Origin: Rhineura floridana
Lineage: Eukaryota > Chordata > Lepidosauria > Squamata > Rhineuridae
Direction: 5' to 3'
Length of the DNA stretch: 64,000 nt
Assembly: GCF_030035675.1 (NCBI RefSeq)
Contig: NC_084482.1
Coordinates: forward strand, 223,058,943 to 223,122,942
Position numbers and translations under genes: made by a program. This document shows positions 41,628 to 52,166 of the stretch, one piece after another (the first letter of the stretch is position 1; each line of letters starts with the position of its first letter). Under the pieces are notes generated by a model. That model was not told the origin of the DNA. It was given only the letters and a program-made list of their open reading frames with translations, and did not search any database.

Positions 41628-42610
41628 CTAACATGTAGCATTGACTTTGACATCCAGACTAGTTATATTCCACATGATGCCATCAAGGCTTGTGGTCTGT
41701 GTGGATTGATTCGCTATAGGGTCAGTTTGAGCAACACTGACTGTGAATGTATGAACTGCGAATAAATAGTAATGGATATAGTAAATACAATTGTAGAGTG
41801 CACTGAAAAATGGGTAAATGCTAGCAGGACTTAAGCAAACACGATGCATACCTGATTCAGAGCTACTTTCATTGACTTCCTCCAGAGGTTGAAGGCAAAC
41901 TATTACCTGTAATCTTGGCACATCTTCATCTTCCTCATCTAATTCATTTTTGTATTTCTTTAGTCATTTTATTTCTTGGAAGTACTCTTCTTGTCACTAA
42001 AAACACATGTTAATACATAGGTAAGGCTTGGGACATTAATTCCACTTTGGGCCTTTTTCTCAAATTACAAATGTTCTGTTACAAATGGAACAGTGCAAAC
42101 AAACTTCCTATCAAAGTCCACATGTGTGAACACTGCAGACTTGGCTAATGTGAAGGAATTAACAACCCTTTCCTACAATTTTTGCAGCAGAAAAATTTTG
42201 TGGAGTGTATTTGAAATTTCAATCATTAAAGATCATTTTTTTTAAAAAAGGGGAAAAAAGTAAACCTCTTTAAGAGACATTAATTACTTGGAAGGCGCCT
42301 GTCCTCCCAGGACGGCTTCCCACAGACCTGCCATAGCCGTCACATTTGTTTATAGAATGGGTGTTCTCTGGGGATTCCCTCCCCCATTTTTCCATGTTGT
42401 CAAAGAATGCACTCTTTATTCTTTTGAATTTGGAGACCACCTGGGCCTCATCCCTTGCGTAGCCCTCCTGCCTCATTAAGCGAGAGACTTTGATAAAGAT
42501 TTGAGAATTAGGCATAGGAATGCTAGCCATTACATCCTCTATCCCCTCTGTTTGCAAAATCAGCTTTAAACACAATTCTGTCTCGTCTGTATGCCAATAC
42601 GTTCCAATAT
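41628..42610 (-). pseudogene. second Myb/SANT-like gene fragment
   Basis: On the minus strand 42588-42270 reads WHTDETELCLKLILQTEGIE, then MPNSQIFIKVSRLMRQEGYA, DEAQVVSKFKRIKSAFFDN and SPENTHSINKCDGYG. This has the W-x-D-E-T start, the KV..LM...GY-RD middle and the QV..K.KRIKS.F third helix of a Myb/SANT-like domain. Downstream on the same strand (about 41950-41630) are acidic and serine-rich blocks (EVNESSSESG, QTDPIANQSTQTTSLDG). They resemble the acidic tail of such proteins, but joining them is inference. No start codon or complete gene is visible. Confidence 0.5.
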
Positions 42611-42619
42611 TGGAATTAG

Positions 42620-42755
42620 TTTAATTTTATTTTAAGCTAGACTCTGTATGTTTTAATTATATGTGTTTTTTATCTGGAAGCCGCCGCGAGTTCCAGTTTT
42701 GGAAGGATGGCAGGGTATACATAAAGACAATAAATAAAGAGAATAATAATGTCTC
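42620..42755 (+). mobile_element. L2-like 3' tail
   Basis: TATCTGGAAGCCGCCGCGAG, GGCAGGGTATACATAAAGAC and AATAAATAAAGAG form a plus-strand L2-type 3' end. Confidence 0.6.
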
Positions 42756-43299
42756 CTCGCCATTTTGGTTATAAAGCCACCCGGTGTGCTGTTTTCAAAC
42801 AGCTAACCACGCATGGCGTACAATGACAAACAGAAATCCCTGCTGCTCCCCACTTCTGTGACACACACAATACAAAATGCTCATCCAAAATCTCATGTGA
42901 TTGTATGTATTGCTAGATCGGCATTATTTTCTTTAATTCAAATTACACCAGCATATACAGGTATGCAGTTCATCTCCTTATCTTGATACATGGATGGCTT
43001 GCCTAGTGATTATTAGCAGAGACAGTGGTAACCAGCTTTGATTTTGTGGTCATATCCACAAAAAATTTGATTTATTCATAACAAAATCATTTTTAAACAG
43101 CTTTTCTGAAATAACTTATTTTAGAAGAAAGGTCAGAATAACATCCTACTGTGATCATAGCAGGTAAGTACCTACACATCATTATTGCACTCATTTTCCA
43201 GGATAAAGAGATTGCAGTTCAATCAAATGTCTCTTTTGGCGTGGCCTGAACTCCTCAGAATAAGGTGCTAGAATCAGCTCCGATGCTGCAGTGACAAGG
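42756..43299. other. unassigned sequence
   Basis: No repeat or exon is recognised. Confidence 0.3.
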
Positions 43300-43727
43300 A
43301 GACTGTTGTAAGGCCTTTGCTGAAAAAGCCCTCCCTGGACCCCTCTATTATGGATAATTATCGGCCGGTGTCTAATGTCCCATTCCTGGGCAAGGTAATA
43401 GACCATGTGGTGGCCTGCCAACTACAGGGATTCCTGGATGAAACAGATTCTCTAGATCCATTTCAGTCTGGTTTCAGACCTGGTTATGAGACGGAGACGG
43501 CTTTGGTCACCTTGGTGGATGACCTACGCAGAGAACTGGACAGGGGGAGTGTGTCCCTGTTGGTTCTGTTGGACCTCTCAGCGGCTTTTGATACCATCGA
43601 CCATGGTATCCTTCTGGGTTGCCTTACCGGGATGGGACTTGGGGGCACCATTTTACGATGGCTCCGGTCCTTCCTGGAGGGTCGAACCCAGAAGGTGGTG
43701 CTGGGGGATTCCTGTTCGACTCCTTGG
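43300..43727 (+). mobile_element. L2-clade LINE, RT fragment
   Basis: A frame at 43317-43769 reads KKPSLDPSIMDNYRPVSNVP, FQSGFRPGYETETALVTLVD, LVLLDLSAAFDTIDHGILL and LRSFLEGRTQKVVLGDS, which are RT fingers/palm motifs of an L2-like LINE. Both ends are truncated. It is followed by the tail of the palindromic repeat family (43732-43790). Confidence 0.88.
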
Positions 43728-43837
43728 CTGTGTGGCTGTGACTACCATGGAGGGACCCTGCACTTCTGAATTTGCCACTATACTACTGCTGGAGGGTCAC
43801 ACGTTCCCTGAGTATTATTTATTAAATGTATATTTAA

Positions 43838-43892
43838 ATAAATGTTATATATATATATACACACACACACAGTGTACACACACGCACACAAG
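43838..43892. repeat. (TA)n(CA)n microsatellite
   Basis: TATATATATATACACACACACACACAG-type compound dinucleotide repeat, continuing as broken CA/CG repeats. Confidence 0.85.
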
Positions 43893-43914
43893 TCAGTGTC
43901 TATCATAATTAATT

Positions 43915-44133
43915 CTAATTCCAATCCCTTTTGCTGCCAAACTCTCCACCATGGGATCCTCAGATCTCACCCCTTCAATAAGCAAGTAGACGGCCCTCTC
44001 CAGATCTTTCCTTGAGCCGCTGGGTCTCAGCCACGGCTGCCTCGAAGCACCAGGACTCCTCCTTGTTGGCAAAGCTGCACACCGTCTCAGTGGAAGAGAC
44101 CGTTTCACACACCACCTCCCCGGAGTGCCTGGA
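43915..44133 (-). other. exon-like fragment, gene not recognised
   Basis: After a TGGTTTCTCCAG acceptor the minus strand reads HSGEVVCETVSSTETVCSFA, NKEESWCFEAAVAETQRLKE. In the next frame it reads LERAVYLLIEGVRSEDPMVE, SLAAKGIGI. Both stretches look coding (helical, charged), with a frame change between them, so this may be a dead exon. I do not recognise the family; a HEAT-repeat type protein is one possibility. Confidence 0.35.
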
Positions 44134-44394
44134 GAAACCAAGGAGAAGGCAAACACATGACTTTGAGAGCCTGCACTGAGCACCTGTGCAATGCAGTGGC
44201 CAGACTACTGGCTCTGGTTGGGGGGAAACCCAAGTGTGACGCCTCCTGGTGGTGGTCTTCAGCAAGCTGGCCTACCTTACAGGGTTGTTGAGATGATGCT
44301 AAAAGTACATTATGAGTTACACAAAGGAAAGAAAGATCCAAAATGTAAAAAAAAACAGAAAGGACTTCCCTCAAAGTACTCCAGAGTAATCCAT

Positions 44395-44600
44395 CATGAG
44401 TGTTCATTGGGGAAGGGATTGTGCTCAGTGGTAGAACATCTGCTTTGTGTGCAGAAGATGAAGGAGCTGCATTCAATCCCCAATGGCATCTCCAGGGAGG
44501 GCTAGGAAAAACGCCTGTGTGATATCCTCAACAGCTGCTGCCAGGCAGACAATACTGAGCCAGATGGACGAATGACCTGACTCAGCCTAACGCAGCTTTC
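44395..44600 (+). mobile_element. tRNA-derived SINE
   Basis: The head has an A box (TGCTCAGTGGTAGAACATCT) and a B box region (TGCATTCAATCCCC), followed by GGCATCTCCAGGGAGGGCTA. The body has CAATACTGAGCCAGATGGAC, GACTCAGCCTAACGCAGCTT. The head resembles an Ala/Val-type tRNA; the body is typical of a squamate SINE family distinct from the BovB-tailed one. Confidence 0.85.
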
Positions 44601-44834
44601 CCAGTTTCTGTTTTCAGCCCAAGGGCCACATTCCCTTCTGGGCAACCTTCCGGGGGCCACCCACTAGAGGTGGATTGGTCCAGAAGCAAAAGTGGGTGGA
44701 GCAACGACTGCTAATTTGATTTGGGTGCCGTCTCCTTGTTCCTACACACGCTCACGCTCCTCTCTCTTGACCTCCAACCATCCAAGCAAGAGGCATTCTC
44801 AGAGTTCACGGACGCATTCCAGCCAGGGAGAAAC

Positions 44835-45105
44835 TCTTGAAAGGGGAGTGTGTTAACCACTGAGAAGAGTCTTCTAACATGTTTCCTTGTCCTTTCCTGC
44901 TGGTTGGAGACAATCAGAGTGAAAGCAGGTGAGTCAGCCACTGAGAAGGCTCTTCTTGGCAGCTAACACACTCCCGTTTCGTGCTGATTGGCTCCTAGGG
45001 ATATCTGTTGTGGGAGAAGGTTAAAACAGATCTCATTCTTCATCCAGCAGCAAGAAAAGGGGGGACATGGCTGTGACTAACATGAAGGGACCCTGCACTG
45101 TCCCT
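44835..45105. repeat. palindromic interspersed repeat, second copy
   Basis: The arms CTTGAAAGGGGAGTGTGTTA, ACTGAGAAGAGTCTTCTAAC and the inverse AGAAGGCTCTTCTTGGCAGC, TAACACACTCCCGTTTCGTG match 16984-17250. The tail reads GATCTCATTCTTCATCCAGC and GGGACCCTGCACTG. Confidence 0.65.
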
Positions 45106-45130
45106 GAGCTACCAAGTCCCAAATAATCCC

Positions 45131-45330
45131 ATACCTGTCGACAGGCATAAACCTTTTGGACAGCCAGCATGACTGGAGCCTCAATGAACATCAGCAGTGT
45201 CAGGTGCCATGACAGGCCAATCATGAATACATACAGTCCTGCGACTTTGCGATCAGGCTGCGCAGGAAGACATTGGCTTTGAGCGGTACCGAATGGCTCA
45301 TCATGGTGGTGCCTCTGGAGAGCTGGAAGG
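45131..45330 (-). other. exon-like fragment, gene not recognised
   Basis: The minus strand reads DLTFQLSRGTTMMSHSVPLK, ANVFLRSLIAKSQD. In another frame it reads GLYVFMIGLSWHLTLLMFIE, APVMLAVQKVYACRQ, up to a CAG|GTATGG donor. A CCCCACAG acceptor precedes DLTFQ. Two coding-looking frames and a donor suggest a decayed exon. The family is not recognised, and it may belong with 43915-44133. Confidence 0.3.
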
Positions 45331-45404
45331 TCAGGTCCCCTGTGGGGCAAACGGAGACGTGGGTCACGAGCCAAAAGGCCCAATGGGACAGGCGGCCGTT
45401 CCTA

Positions 45405-45585
45405 GCATTATTGTCTTTTCTAGTGAATCAGGTCTTCTCATTATGTGTCCAAAGTATGATAACCTCAGTTTCATCATTTTAGCTTCTAGTGACAGTTCTT
45501 GTTTGATTTGTTCTGACACCCAGTTATTTGTCTTTTTCACTTATAGGCCCCTTCCAACTCTACTATTCTATGATTCCATGATAAG
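45405..45585. mobile_element. BovB fragment (-) joined to a CR1 tail (+)
   Basis: 45405-45538 is the reverse complement of the BovB C-terminal region (TCACTAGAAAAGACAATAAT block). It is directly followed by TTATAGGCCCCTTCCAACTC and ACTATTCTATGATTCCATGA, the end of a plus-strand CR1. Confidence 0.8.
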
Positions 45586-46437
45586 CCTGGGAGTGATGCC
45601 AACTCCACTGTGGGCACTAATGAAGGACTTCTTGGCTTCATCCAGATCTAATATCAGATTAGAGGATTTTTTAAAAAATGGAAAGTCAGGAAATGCAGAC
45701 TACCACTTTCAAAAAAGAATCTGTGCGAGGAAGGAAATTCCAGTGGCTTTCCTGATAACTGCAGCAAAGTCACTGAAGTGTTTTGCAGACCACAAGACTC
45801 CCTTGCAGGGCAATCCTGTGCACTTCTACTCAAAATTTAATCCCTTTCTGTTCAGGTGAGCTTGCTTCCAATTAAGTGCATTTAGGATTGCTGCAGCCAA
45901 AGTGATTGCCAATAATATTTCTTGAGTTTTATTCTTCACATATAATAACTACATATACTGTACATTTTACAGGTAGAGGAACCTATACATCTATATATAC
46001 AACAGCAAAGAAAGAGTTCCTTCTCTCAAAAACTCCCCCGCAATTGTCTTCATCTCATATGGTAAAATTCAGCATTTTTTTACAATATAAAATGCAAAAT
46101 CGAGCACAGAGACAGACATGGGTTTGTGTCATCTGTTTCTCAAGTTGCTATTTTCCAGCCATCACAAAGCATTATGAGTATTTATCCTGAATTCTATGTT
46201 GTTTTCATTGTTGTGACTTCTACCGAGATCACCTGTGATGTGGGGCTGGATATAAGTCAAATCAATCAATAAAAAAGTGTTCGTACACAAATTCTGAAAT
46301 TCTGTTCAATCTCATACATTCATTAGATAATTTATTAGGATGAACCAAAATGTCATAGCTAAGCTGGGAATGGAGTGGAGGTGGGAGCTGGCCTGATGTT
46401 GAAGACGTTCCCCCATTTGTCTTCTTAGTTGATCAGT
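45586..46437. other. unassigned sequence
   Basis: No exon is recognised. A GAT microsatellite follows at 46438-46462 and an L2-type plus-strand tail at about 46510-46695 (GTAAACCGCCCAGAGAGCTT...AATAAATAAATAAAT). Confidence 0.35.
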
Positions 46438-46777
46438 TTGATGATGATGATGATGATAACAATAATGCACTCTTCAGCAGCAGATCCCAGGATGAGTTAA
46501 AACAGTTTCAAATTCAAGGCTAAAAACAATTAAAACTTTTTTTTAATTGTTTTAAAAAAATTTAAGTTGTGCTTTTAAATTGTTTTTTGTGTTTTAAAAT
46601 TTGTATATCTGTTTTTATTGTTTTTAATTGCTGTAAACCGCCCAGAGAGCTTTGGCTATGGGGCTGTATATAAATGTAATAAATAAATAAATATTACAAT
46701 CACAGGAATAGGGTGAATTTGTGATATAGTTCATGGTGAAGCCACTTAGAGGTTTTCAACAATCAAGCTGTATATAT

Positions 46778-47010
46778 GGAAATGGAAATGGACTGCCTTC
46801 AAGTTGATCCTGACTTATGGCAACCCTATGAATAGGGTTTTCATGGTAAGTAGTATTCAGAGGGGGTTTACCATTGCCTTCCTCTGAGTATGAGAGGCAG
46901 TGACTGGCCCAAGGTCACCCAGTGAGCTTCATGGCTGTGTTGGGATTCAAACCCTGGTCTCCAAGGTTGTAGCCCAACACTCTAACCACGATGCCAAAAT
47001 GGCTCTCAAG
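46778..47010 (-). mobile_element. tRNA SINE with BovB-like tail
   Basis: Same layout as 4115-4345: CTGCCTTCAAGTTGATCCTG at the tail side, GAGAGGCAGTGACTGGCCCA in the body, and the complement of a tRNA head around GGGATTCAAACCCTGGTCTC. Confidence 0.87.
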
Positions 47011-47267
47011 CAGTATATATAAATTTTGTTAAATAAATAAATAAAATCAAGAGACATTGTCCAATTCATGTCAGGATTTTTTAAAAAAACAAATGTTCTT
47101 TTAAAAAATTGTTCTGAGTGCATTTTTAGGTGGGAAGTATTTGACATTCAGTGCAAAGAACCTGGAAAATAGCCACTGATACAGTTTCTCCTTTAGGATC
47201 ATCACATTTAATTAGAAACACCAAAGAGGTTTCACCTTGAATTGCTAAGTGATAGCTCTCATAAGAA

Positions 47268-48175
47268 TCAGACTTCTGCTTTAGTTTTTGTTGTTAGATG
47301 CTCCTTTGTATTCTGATCTGGCCTGAGTACAATTATGTAGCACTTGGGAATGAAGATGCAGCCCAGTAGTCCAGCACTGGAGGCCAAGATGGAGAAGACC
47401 TGCACGGCTACCATGTATTTCCCCTTCGTGCTCAGATAGGTGGGCACAAAGGAGATCCAAACACTGCAGAAGACCAACATGCTGAAGGTGATCAGCTTGG
47501 CTTCATTGAAGGCCCCAGGCAGCTTCCTGGCTAGGAAAGCCACCATGAAGCAGATGGCAGCCAGGAAGCCCATGTAGCCAAGAGCAACATAAAACATGGC
47601 AACAGACCCTTCGTTGCATTGCAGGATGATCTCTCCAGGCTGGGAGTGCATGTCAGAGTCTGGGAATGGGGGAGAGATCCCCAGCCAGATAGTGCATATG
47701 ACAACTTGGACACTGGAACAAGAAATGACAATGGAGTTGGCCAGACTCTTCCCCAACCATCTCCTCACTTTGTTCTCTGGCTTTGTGGCCAGGAAGGCCA
47801 GCACTACAGTGATTGTTTTTGCCAAGACAGAAGAGACGGCAGCTGAGAAGATGATGCTGAAGGCTGTTTGTCGGAGAAGGCAGGTCTCTTTCGTTGGCCA
47901 GCCAATGAAGAGGAAGGAGGACAAAAAAGATAGCAGGAGGGAGATGAGGAGGATGAAGGAGAGGTCCCGGTTGTTGGCTTTGACTATTGGAGTTTCTAAG
48001 AATTTAATGAAGATTCCAAACACAAAGCCTGTGGTTAAGGACAAGAAGACAGCAAAGGAAGCCAAGAGGATCCCCAAATCTTCGTAAGTCAGGAAAGTTA
48101 TGATCTTGGGGATACACTGATCTCGGTCCTTGTTTGGATGCTGATCTTCTGGGCACCTGGTGCAATGCTCTGCAT
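47268..48175 (-). CDS. vomeronasal type-2 receptor, seven-transmembrane exon
   Basis: Class C GPCR of vomeronasal sensory neurons; V2Rs bind peptide or protein pheromones and prey cues and signal through Go. The exon starts after CTCAG (48176-48180) and stays open to the stop at 47268. It reads [20 protein letters not shown] and [15 protein letters not shown], then seven hydrophobic segments from [15 protein letters not shown] onward, with [12 protein letters not shown] (end of TM2 region), [16 protein letters not shown] (TM3 and loop), [14 protein letters not shown] (TM6) and [20 protein letters not shown] (TM7, the family signature). About 302 residues, the expected length for the last V2R exon. 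No stop or shift is seen. Its first two bases complete GAT (Asp) with the last base of the exon at 54250. The antisense frame 47596-48087 is a shadow. Confidence 0.95.
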
Positions 48176-48624
48176 CTGAGAAGGAGAAAAAATGGCTTCA
48201 GCATCACCTACATCCATATCCATCTATGTTGTATTAAGTCTGCAAAAAATGATATTGATGTGTGGGAGGTTAGGAAATAAGAATGTACAATAGTGAATGA
48301 GAGGCAAACATTGGTTTGTTCATCTACTTATTTAATGTTGACCCTTTTTTATTCTGCCATTCCTCCGACAAGTTTGAGGTGGCACACAAAGTTTTCCTCA
48401 CATTTTAATAGTCAAAATAACCTTGTGATGTAGGTTCATCTGGCATCTTCATGGGAAAGCTTTAGCTGAATGCTGAAGACATTTATTTACCTTACTCTTG
48501 ACAGTTTTAAAATTATTTTTTATTATGATTATGATTATTAAAGTACTACTACTACCTGCCCTTCATCCAAAGATCCCAGGGTGGGTTACAACAATTTTTT
48601 AAAAAACAGTTAAAAACGATCTAA

Positions 48625-48920
48625 AATCACAAAAATGTAAATGGACTGCCTTCAAATCGATCCCGACTTATGGCAACCCTATGAATAGGGTGTTGAAGGT
48701 AAGCGGTATTCAGAGGGGGTTTACCATTGCCTTCCTCTGAGGCTGAGAGGAAGTGACTGGCCCAAGGTCACCCAGTGAGCTTCATGGCTGTGTGGGGATT
48801 CAGAAAAAAGAAAAAAAGGGGGAACCCCAAGATGCTAGAAAAATATTTTATTCATGGGCTGTTGAATAAAATATTATTCTAGCATCTTGGGGTTCGCCCC
48901 TTTCTTCTTTTTTTCTGGTT
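48625..48920 (-). mobile_element. tRNA SINE interrupted by a hairpin element
   Basis: 48625-48809 is a BovB-tailed SINE (CTGCCTTCAAATCGATCCCG, CTGGCCCAAGGTCACCCAGT). In the tRNA head (GGGGATTC) it is interrupted by a ~110-bp palindrome at about 48810-48918. The arms are GGGGGAACCCCAAGATGCTA and the inverse TAGCATCTTGGGGTTCGCCC, and the outer ends are CAGAAAAAAG and CTTTTTTTCTG-like. The head may resume at GTGTAAGGATTCAAAC near 48946. Confidence 0.7.
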
Positions 48921-48984
48921 TTGGATGCTATTCACTTTCATCTGCTGTGTAAGGATTCAAACTTCACCAAAATAAACAGAGTCC

Positions 48985-49440
48985 TAACACTATAACTCTC
49001 AGTTGTCAAAAGCCAGGGTAAAGAGGTGCACCTTCAGCATTTGCAGAAAGCTGTACAGTGAATTTTCCAGACATACCTCTGTGGGGAGAGAATTGTACAA
49101 CTTAGGGGCTGCAACAGAGGATGCCTTCTCCAAGACCACCACCCCTGAGCTTCTGAGGGGCAGAGCTTGGAAAAGTTACTTTTTTGAACTACAACTTCCA
49201 TCAGCCCAATCCAGTGGCCGTGCTGGCTGGGGCTGATGGGAGTTGTAGTTCAAAAAAGTAACTTTTCCAAGCTCTGCTGAGGGGTGGTAGAACTACCAAA
49301 AGAGCCCCCTCTGCAGATCTCAACACCTGAAAGGGCCTGTAGGGATGGAGGTGGTCTTTCAGATATTTGGGACTTAATCGTTAAAGGCTTTAGTCACTAA
49401 TGTGAGCAAATTGAATGAGGCCTGGAAACCCTGATATTAA
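48985..49440 (-). mobile_element. L2-type LINE C-terminal fragment with nested MITE
   Basis: In reverse it encodes residues like LQMLKVHLFTLA and LYNSLPTEVCL (the L2 LWNSLP motif), and, past the MITE at 49161, the KYLKDHLHPYRPFQVL and TKAF block. It is old and frame-broken. Confidence 0.65.
49161..49276. mobile_element. hAT-type palindromic MITE (116 bp)
   Basis: CAGAGCTTGGAAAAGTTACT to AGTAACTTTTCCAAGCTCTG, the same length as the copy at 6054 and nearly identical to it. The perfect 8-bp duplication CTGAGGGG flanks it (49153-49160 and 49277-49284). Confidence 0.92.
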
Positions 49441-50290
49441 GATCTTTTCTTTTGTGGGTGCCTCCTCTTTTGCTCACTATAAATTGTCTTGTTCCATCTC
49501 AGGTAACTTTGAAGTTGGCTGCACTGGAGAGAATAAAATAAATAAAAATAAATAAATAATTGCTTTCTCATATTCCACTTTTTACTGTATGTGTGATTTC
49601 TTCTTATGCCTTCAGTGAATGCAAATGGTTTTATTTTTTCTTCCATGTAATGTTCCTACGAATTTTGTATTTTTAATCTATTTTGTGCTGCAACATGTAA
49701 AACAAGTCAGGAATTAATTCTAACCATCGTAGAGTCTCCTTCTTGGAGTTTGCAATATGATTATGAGTTTGTAATATTGCTGTTCAAATTATTATATTTT
49801 ATCAATTTTATGTTATCTCATTTTATCTCACTCTGATATATTTGGGTAATACATTCTGTGTAGTTTTTATTATTGTCTTTATGGTATTCCTTTACCATAA
49901 TAAATATTGATACTTACATTTTAATCTCTTTTTTTGAATTGGGCAAATGCAACTCCTGTTTTGGTCCTTTTGTTTGTATTCCAGAAGGAAGACAGAGTCC
50001 TCCAGATGGCTAGGCTTACCTACCTTTACCTGTGCTCTTTTCTACCTAACTTCGTTCCTTTCTGGCAGCTGCAATGACAAGACACCTTTTGAGCTATGGG
50101 ATGGCCAGGCATTTAGTGTATCTCACATTCATGTATTCAGGTGCAAGGCCTTTGGGTGCATCCCACAACAAAAGAGGTCAAATTTTGGCAAAGCTGCCAA
50201 GGAAGTAATACTCATTGGATATTCTTCAAAACAGAAGGGATACCGAGTCATAGATCCCAAAACTGGTGAAGTTAAAGTATATAGAGCTGT

Positions 50291-52166
50291 TGGACTTCCC
50301 GGAAGGATCGCTCCACCTGTGACTGCCTTTGAGATGAGCTCTCGTCTCAGAGGAAGCTTTTTCAGTTTTAAAACCAGTCAGAAGAGTTTTTTGACTGGTA
50401 AAAACTTTCTCCCAGGTAAGGGAGAAACGAAGAGATCATCCACAAAAGCTTCGTTGTGATTGTTGGGGACTGGAATTCATTAGGATCGCCTATGAACGAA
50501 GGTGCAGCCAGCAGCGCCAGACGGAGCCAAGGAATTCAAGCAAGCTCAAACTGACTAAGCGAGACGGTTTTTTTTCTTCAAAGAAAAACGGGTTTTAACA
50601 GGCAAGCATTCTTCTGTCTATTCTTATCAATTGGACTAAGTTGTTACAGCAAAAGAGATCTGTTAAAGAATCAGGAATAAAGAATCCCTGGGTGAGTCAT
50701 ACTTTTCTCTTTTATATGTGGAATTAAGGAGGAAGAAAATCAAAATAGCCTATCTTTGGCTTTATAGCAAAAAGCTGACCTGGAATTGAGCATTATAAAG
50801 ATACAAACGGATGAGGGGCATCTAATCTGAAGAGAAAAATTTGATTTATATGAATATTTGAGAATTATATGTCTGGGACTATTTTGTCCGGTCTACTTTT
50901 TTTTGTGACTAATCTGCTTGTTCTCTATGCCACTAATTATTTTGATGCTGTGAACTAAATTTGTTTTGCATTCTTGGACACATAAGAGATAAGGCAGTTT
51001 GTGCTGTCTAAGATGATGATGTCAACAGGTTCAGAATATTAACTCCCTTATTGCTGGGAAAAGAAGCAAATTATTCTTTGCTTGGGAACTGTGGCTATAT
51101 TGGAAATTTGAAGGGTTTTTTCTTCGGCTTTAAGAATGACAATCAAAGAAGTGGCAGATATGTTTCAGAAGATAATGGATGAGATTAAGACAACTAAACA
51201 AGAACTGAGACAGGGCAGACAAGAGATGGCAATTGAGTTTGGCAAAGTGAAACAGGAGCTGAAAGAAATAAAGGATTATATGAGAAAACAAGCAGATGAG
51301 ACCAAAGATATAATTGGACAAGCAATAGAAGATGAAAAAGAAATTAAAGGGAAGGAGCAAATTCTGGAGATTGGAACAGATATATCAAATGTGGAATTGG
51401 AAAAAGATTTGGACTTTATGGCCGTGATGGATATTAGAAACAAAGATTACTGTTTGGAATTTAATGCTGTTCCTGAAGAAACTGGTGAAGATATCAGAGA
51501 TAAAGTTATTACTGTCTTGATAAAATTTCTGGACTGGAACAATTCGATGGAACTTGAAATAGAGAACATTTACAGAATTAATTTTAGATATGTGACAATG
51601 GAAAAATTTTCAAGAGATATGCTGGTGCATTTCGTAAAGAAGAGGAACAGAGACATGACCTTACAACAACATTTCAGTAATACATTCAGAATTGATTGCA
51701 AGGAAATATTTGTGATGAAGGAAATTCCCATCAGACTCTTACTATATGATTATGACAGCAAGATTAACATGTGTGCAAGGATGACAGATGGATGATGGAA
51801 TTAATACTGATAATAGAAGAATGGCTATTAAAATTACTGGACTTAGCTGACTTGGTAGGGATGGATCAACTGACATGTATATCTGGAGAAAAACTGATGG
51901 ATATATTTCTCAAGGAGCGGAACCTCTCTTTGACTTTTTGCGGATAGAACAAAATAATATGTTAATGAGATTTGATGATTAATTAAGACAAGTACTGGAG
52001 GAAAGTGATTTTGTAATATATTAAGGGACAGGTCTGTTATATACTATATACTTATAGCTGATCTGCGACAAATCGGAAGTCAATATTTTTATTATATTAG
52101 TTATTAATTTGTTTTCCCTTTGTTTTGTTTTGTTCTTTGAAACTTTGAATAAAAATTAATTAAAAA
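50291..52166 (+). mobile_element. ORF1-only L1 element (HAL1-like)
   Basis: A 1.9-kb insert in the copia fossil, bounded by a 17-bp duplication AAAGTATATAGAGCTGT (50274-50290, 52167-52183). It has an ~845-bp 5' region and then an L1 ORF1 of 219 residues (51136-51795): an N-terminal coiled coil (MFQKIMDEIKTTKQELRQGR, KQELKEIKDYMRKQADE), an RRM-like middle (DYCLEFNAVPEETGEDIRDK) and a C-terminal domain (MLVHFVKKRNRDMTLQQHFS, CKEIFVMKEIPIRLL). ORF2 is nearly all absent. Only a C-terminal-like scrap (DQLTCISGEKLMDIFLKERN, about 51860-51920) precedes the 3' UTR and A-rich end. The target GTT|AAAG fits the L1 endonuclease preference. ORF1 appears open. Confidence 0.88.
51136..51795 (+). CDS. L1 ORF1 protein (RNA-binding chaperone)
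   Basis: L1 ORF1p trimerises through its coiled coil and binds L1 RNA through RRM and C-terminal domains. Here residues about 1-75 are heptad-rich and charged, 85-145 include DFMAVMDIRNKDYCLEFNAV and the PEE-GED-R-KV pattern, and about 150-210 carry the CTD. At 219 residues it is shorter than the usual 300-340, mostly in the N-terminal part. The start at 51136 is the first ATG in frame after the 5' region. Only ORF1 exists in this copy. Confidence 0.85.
   Translation: MTIKEVADMFQKIMDEIKTTKQELRQGRQEMAIEFGKVKQELKEIKDYMRKQADETKDIIGQAIEDEKEIKGKEQILEIGTDISNVELEKDLDFMAVMDIRNKDYCLEFNAVPEETGEDIRDKVITVLIKFLDWNNSMELEIENIYRINFRYVTMEKFSRDMLVHFVKKRNRDMTLQQHFSNTFRIDCKEIFVMKEIPIRLLLYDYDSKINMCARMTDG

Noticed and set aside
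47596-48087. 163-residue plus-strand frame opposite the V2R 7TM exon
   Set aside because: Antisense shadow; the minus strand has the receptor motifs and splice signals.
50074-50459. Integrase-to-L1 frame (49947-50459) as a fused gene
   Set aside because: The frame crosses the L1 insertion boundary at 50290 by chance.
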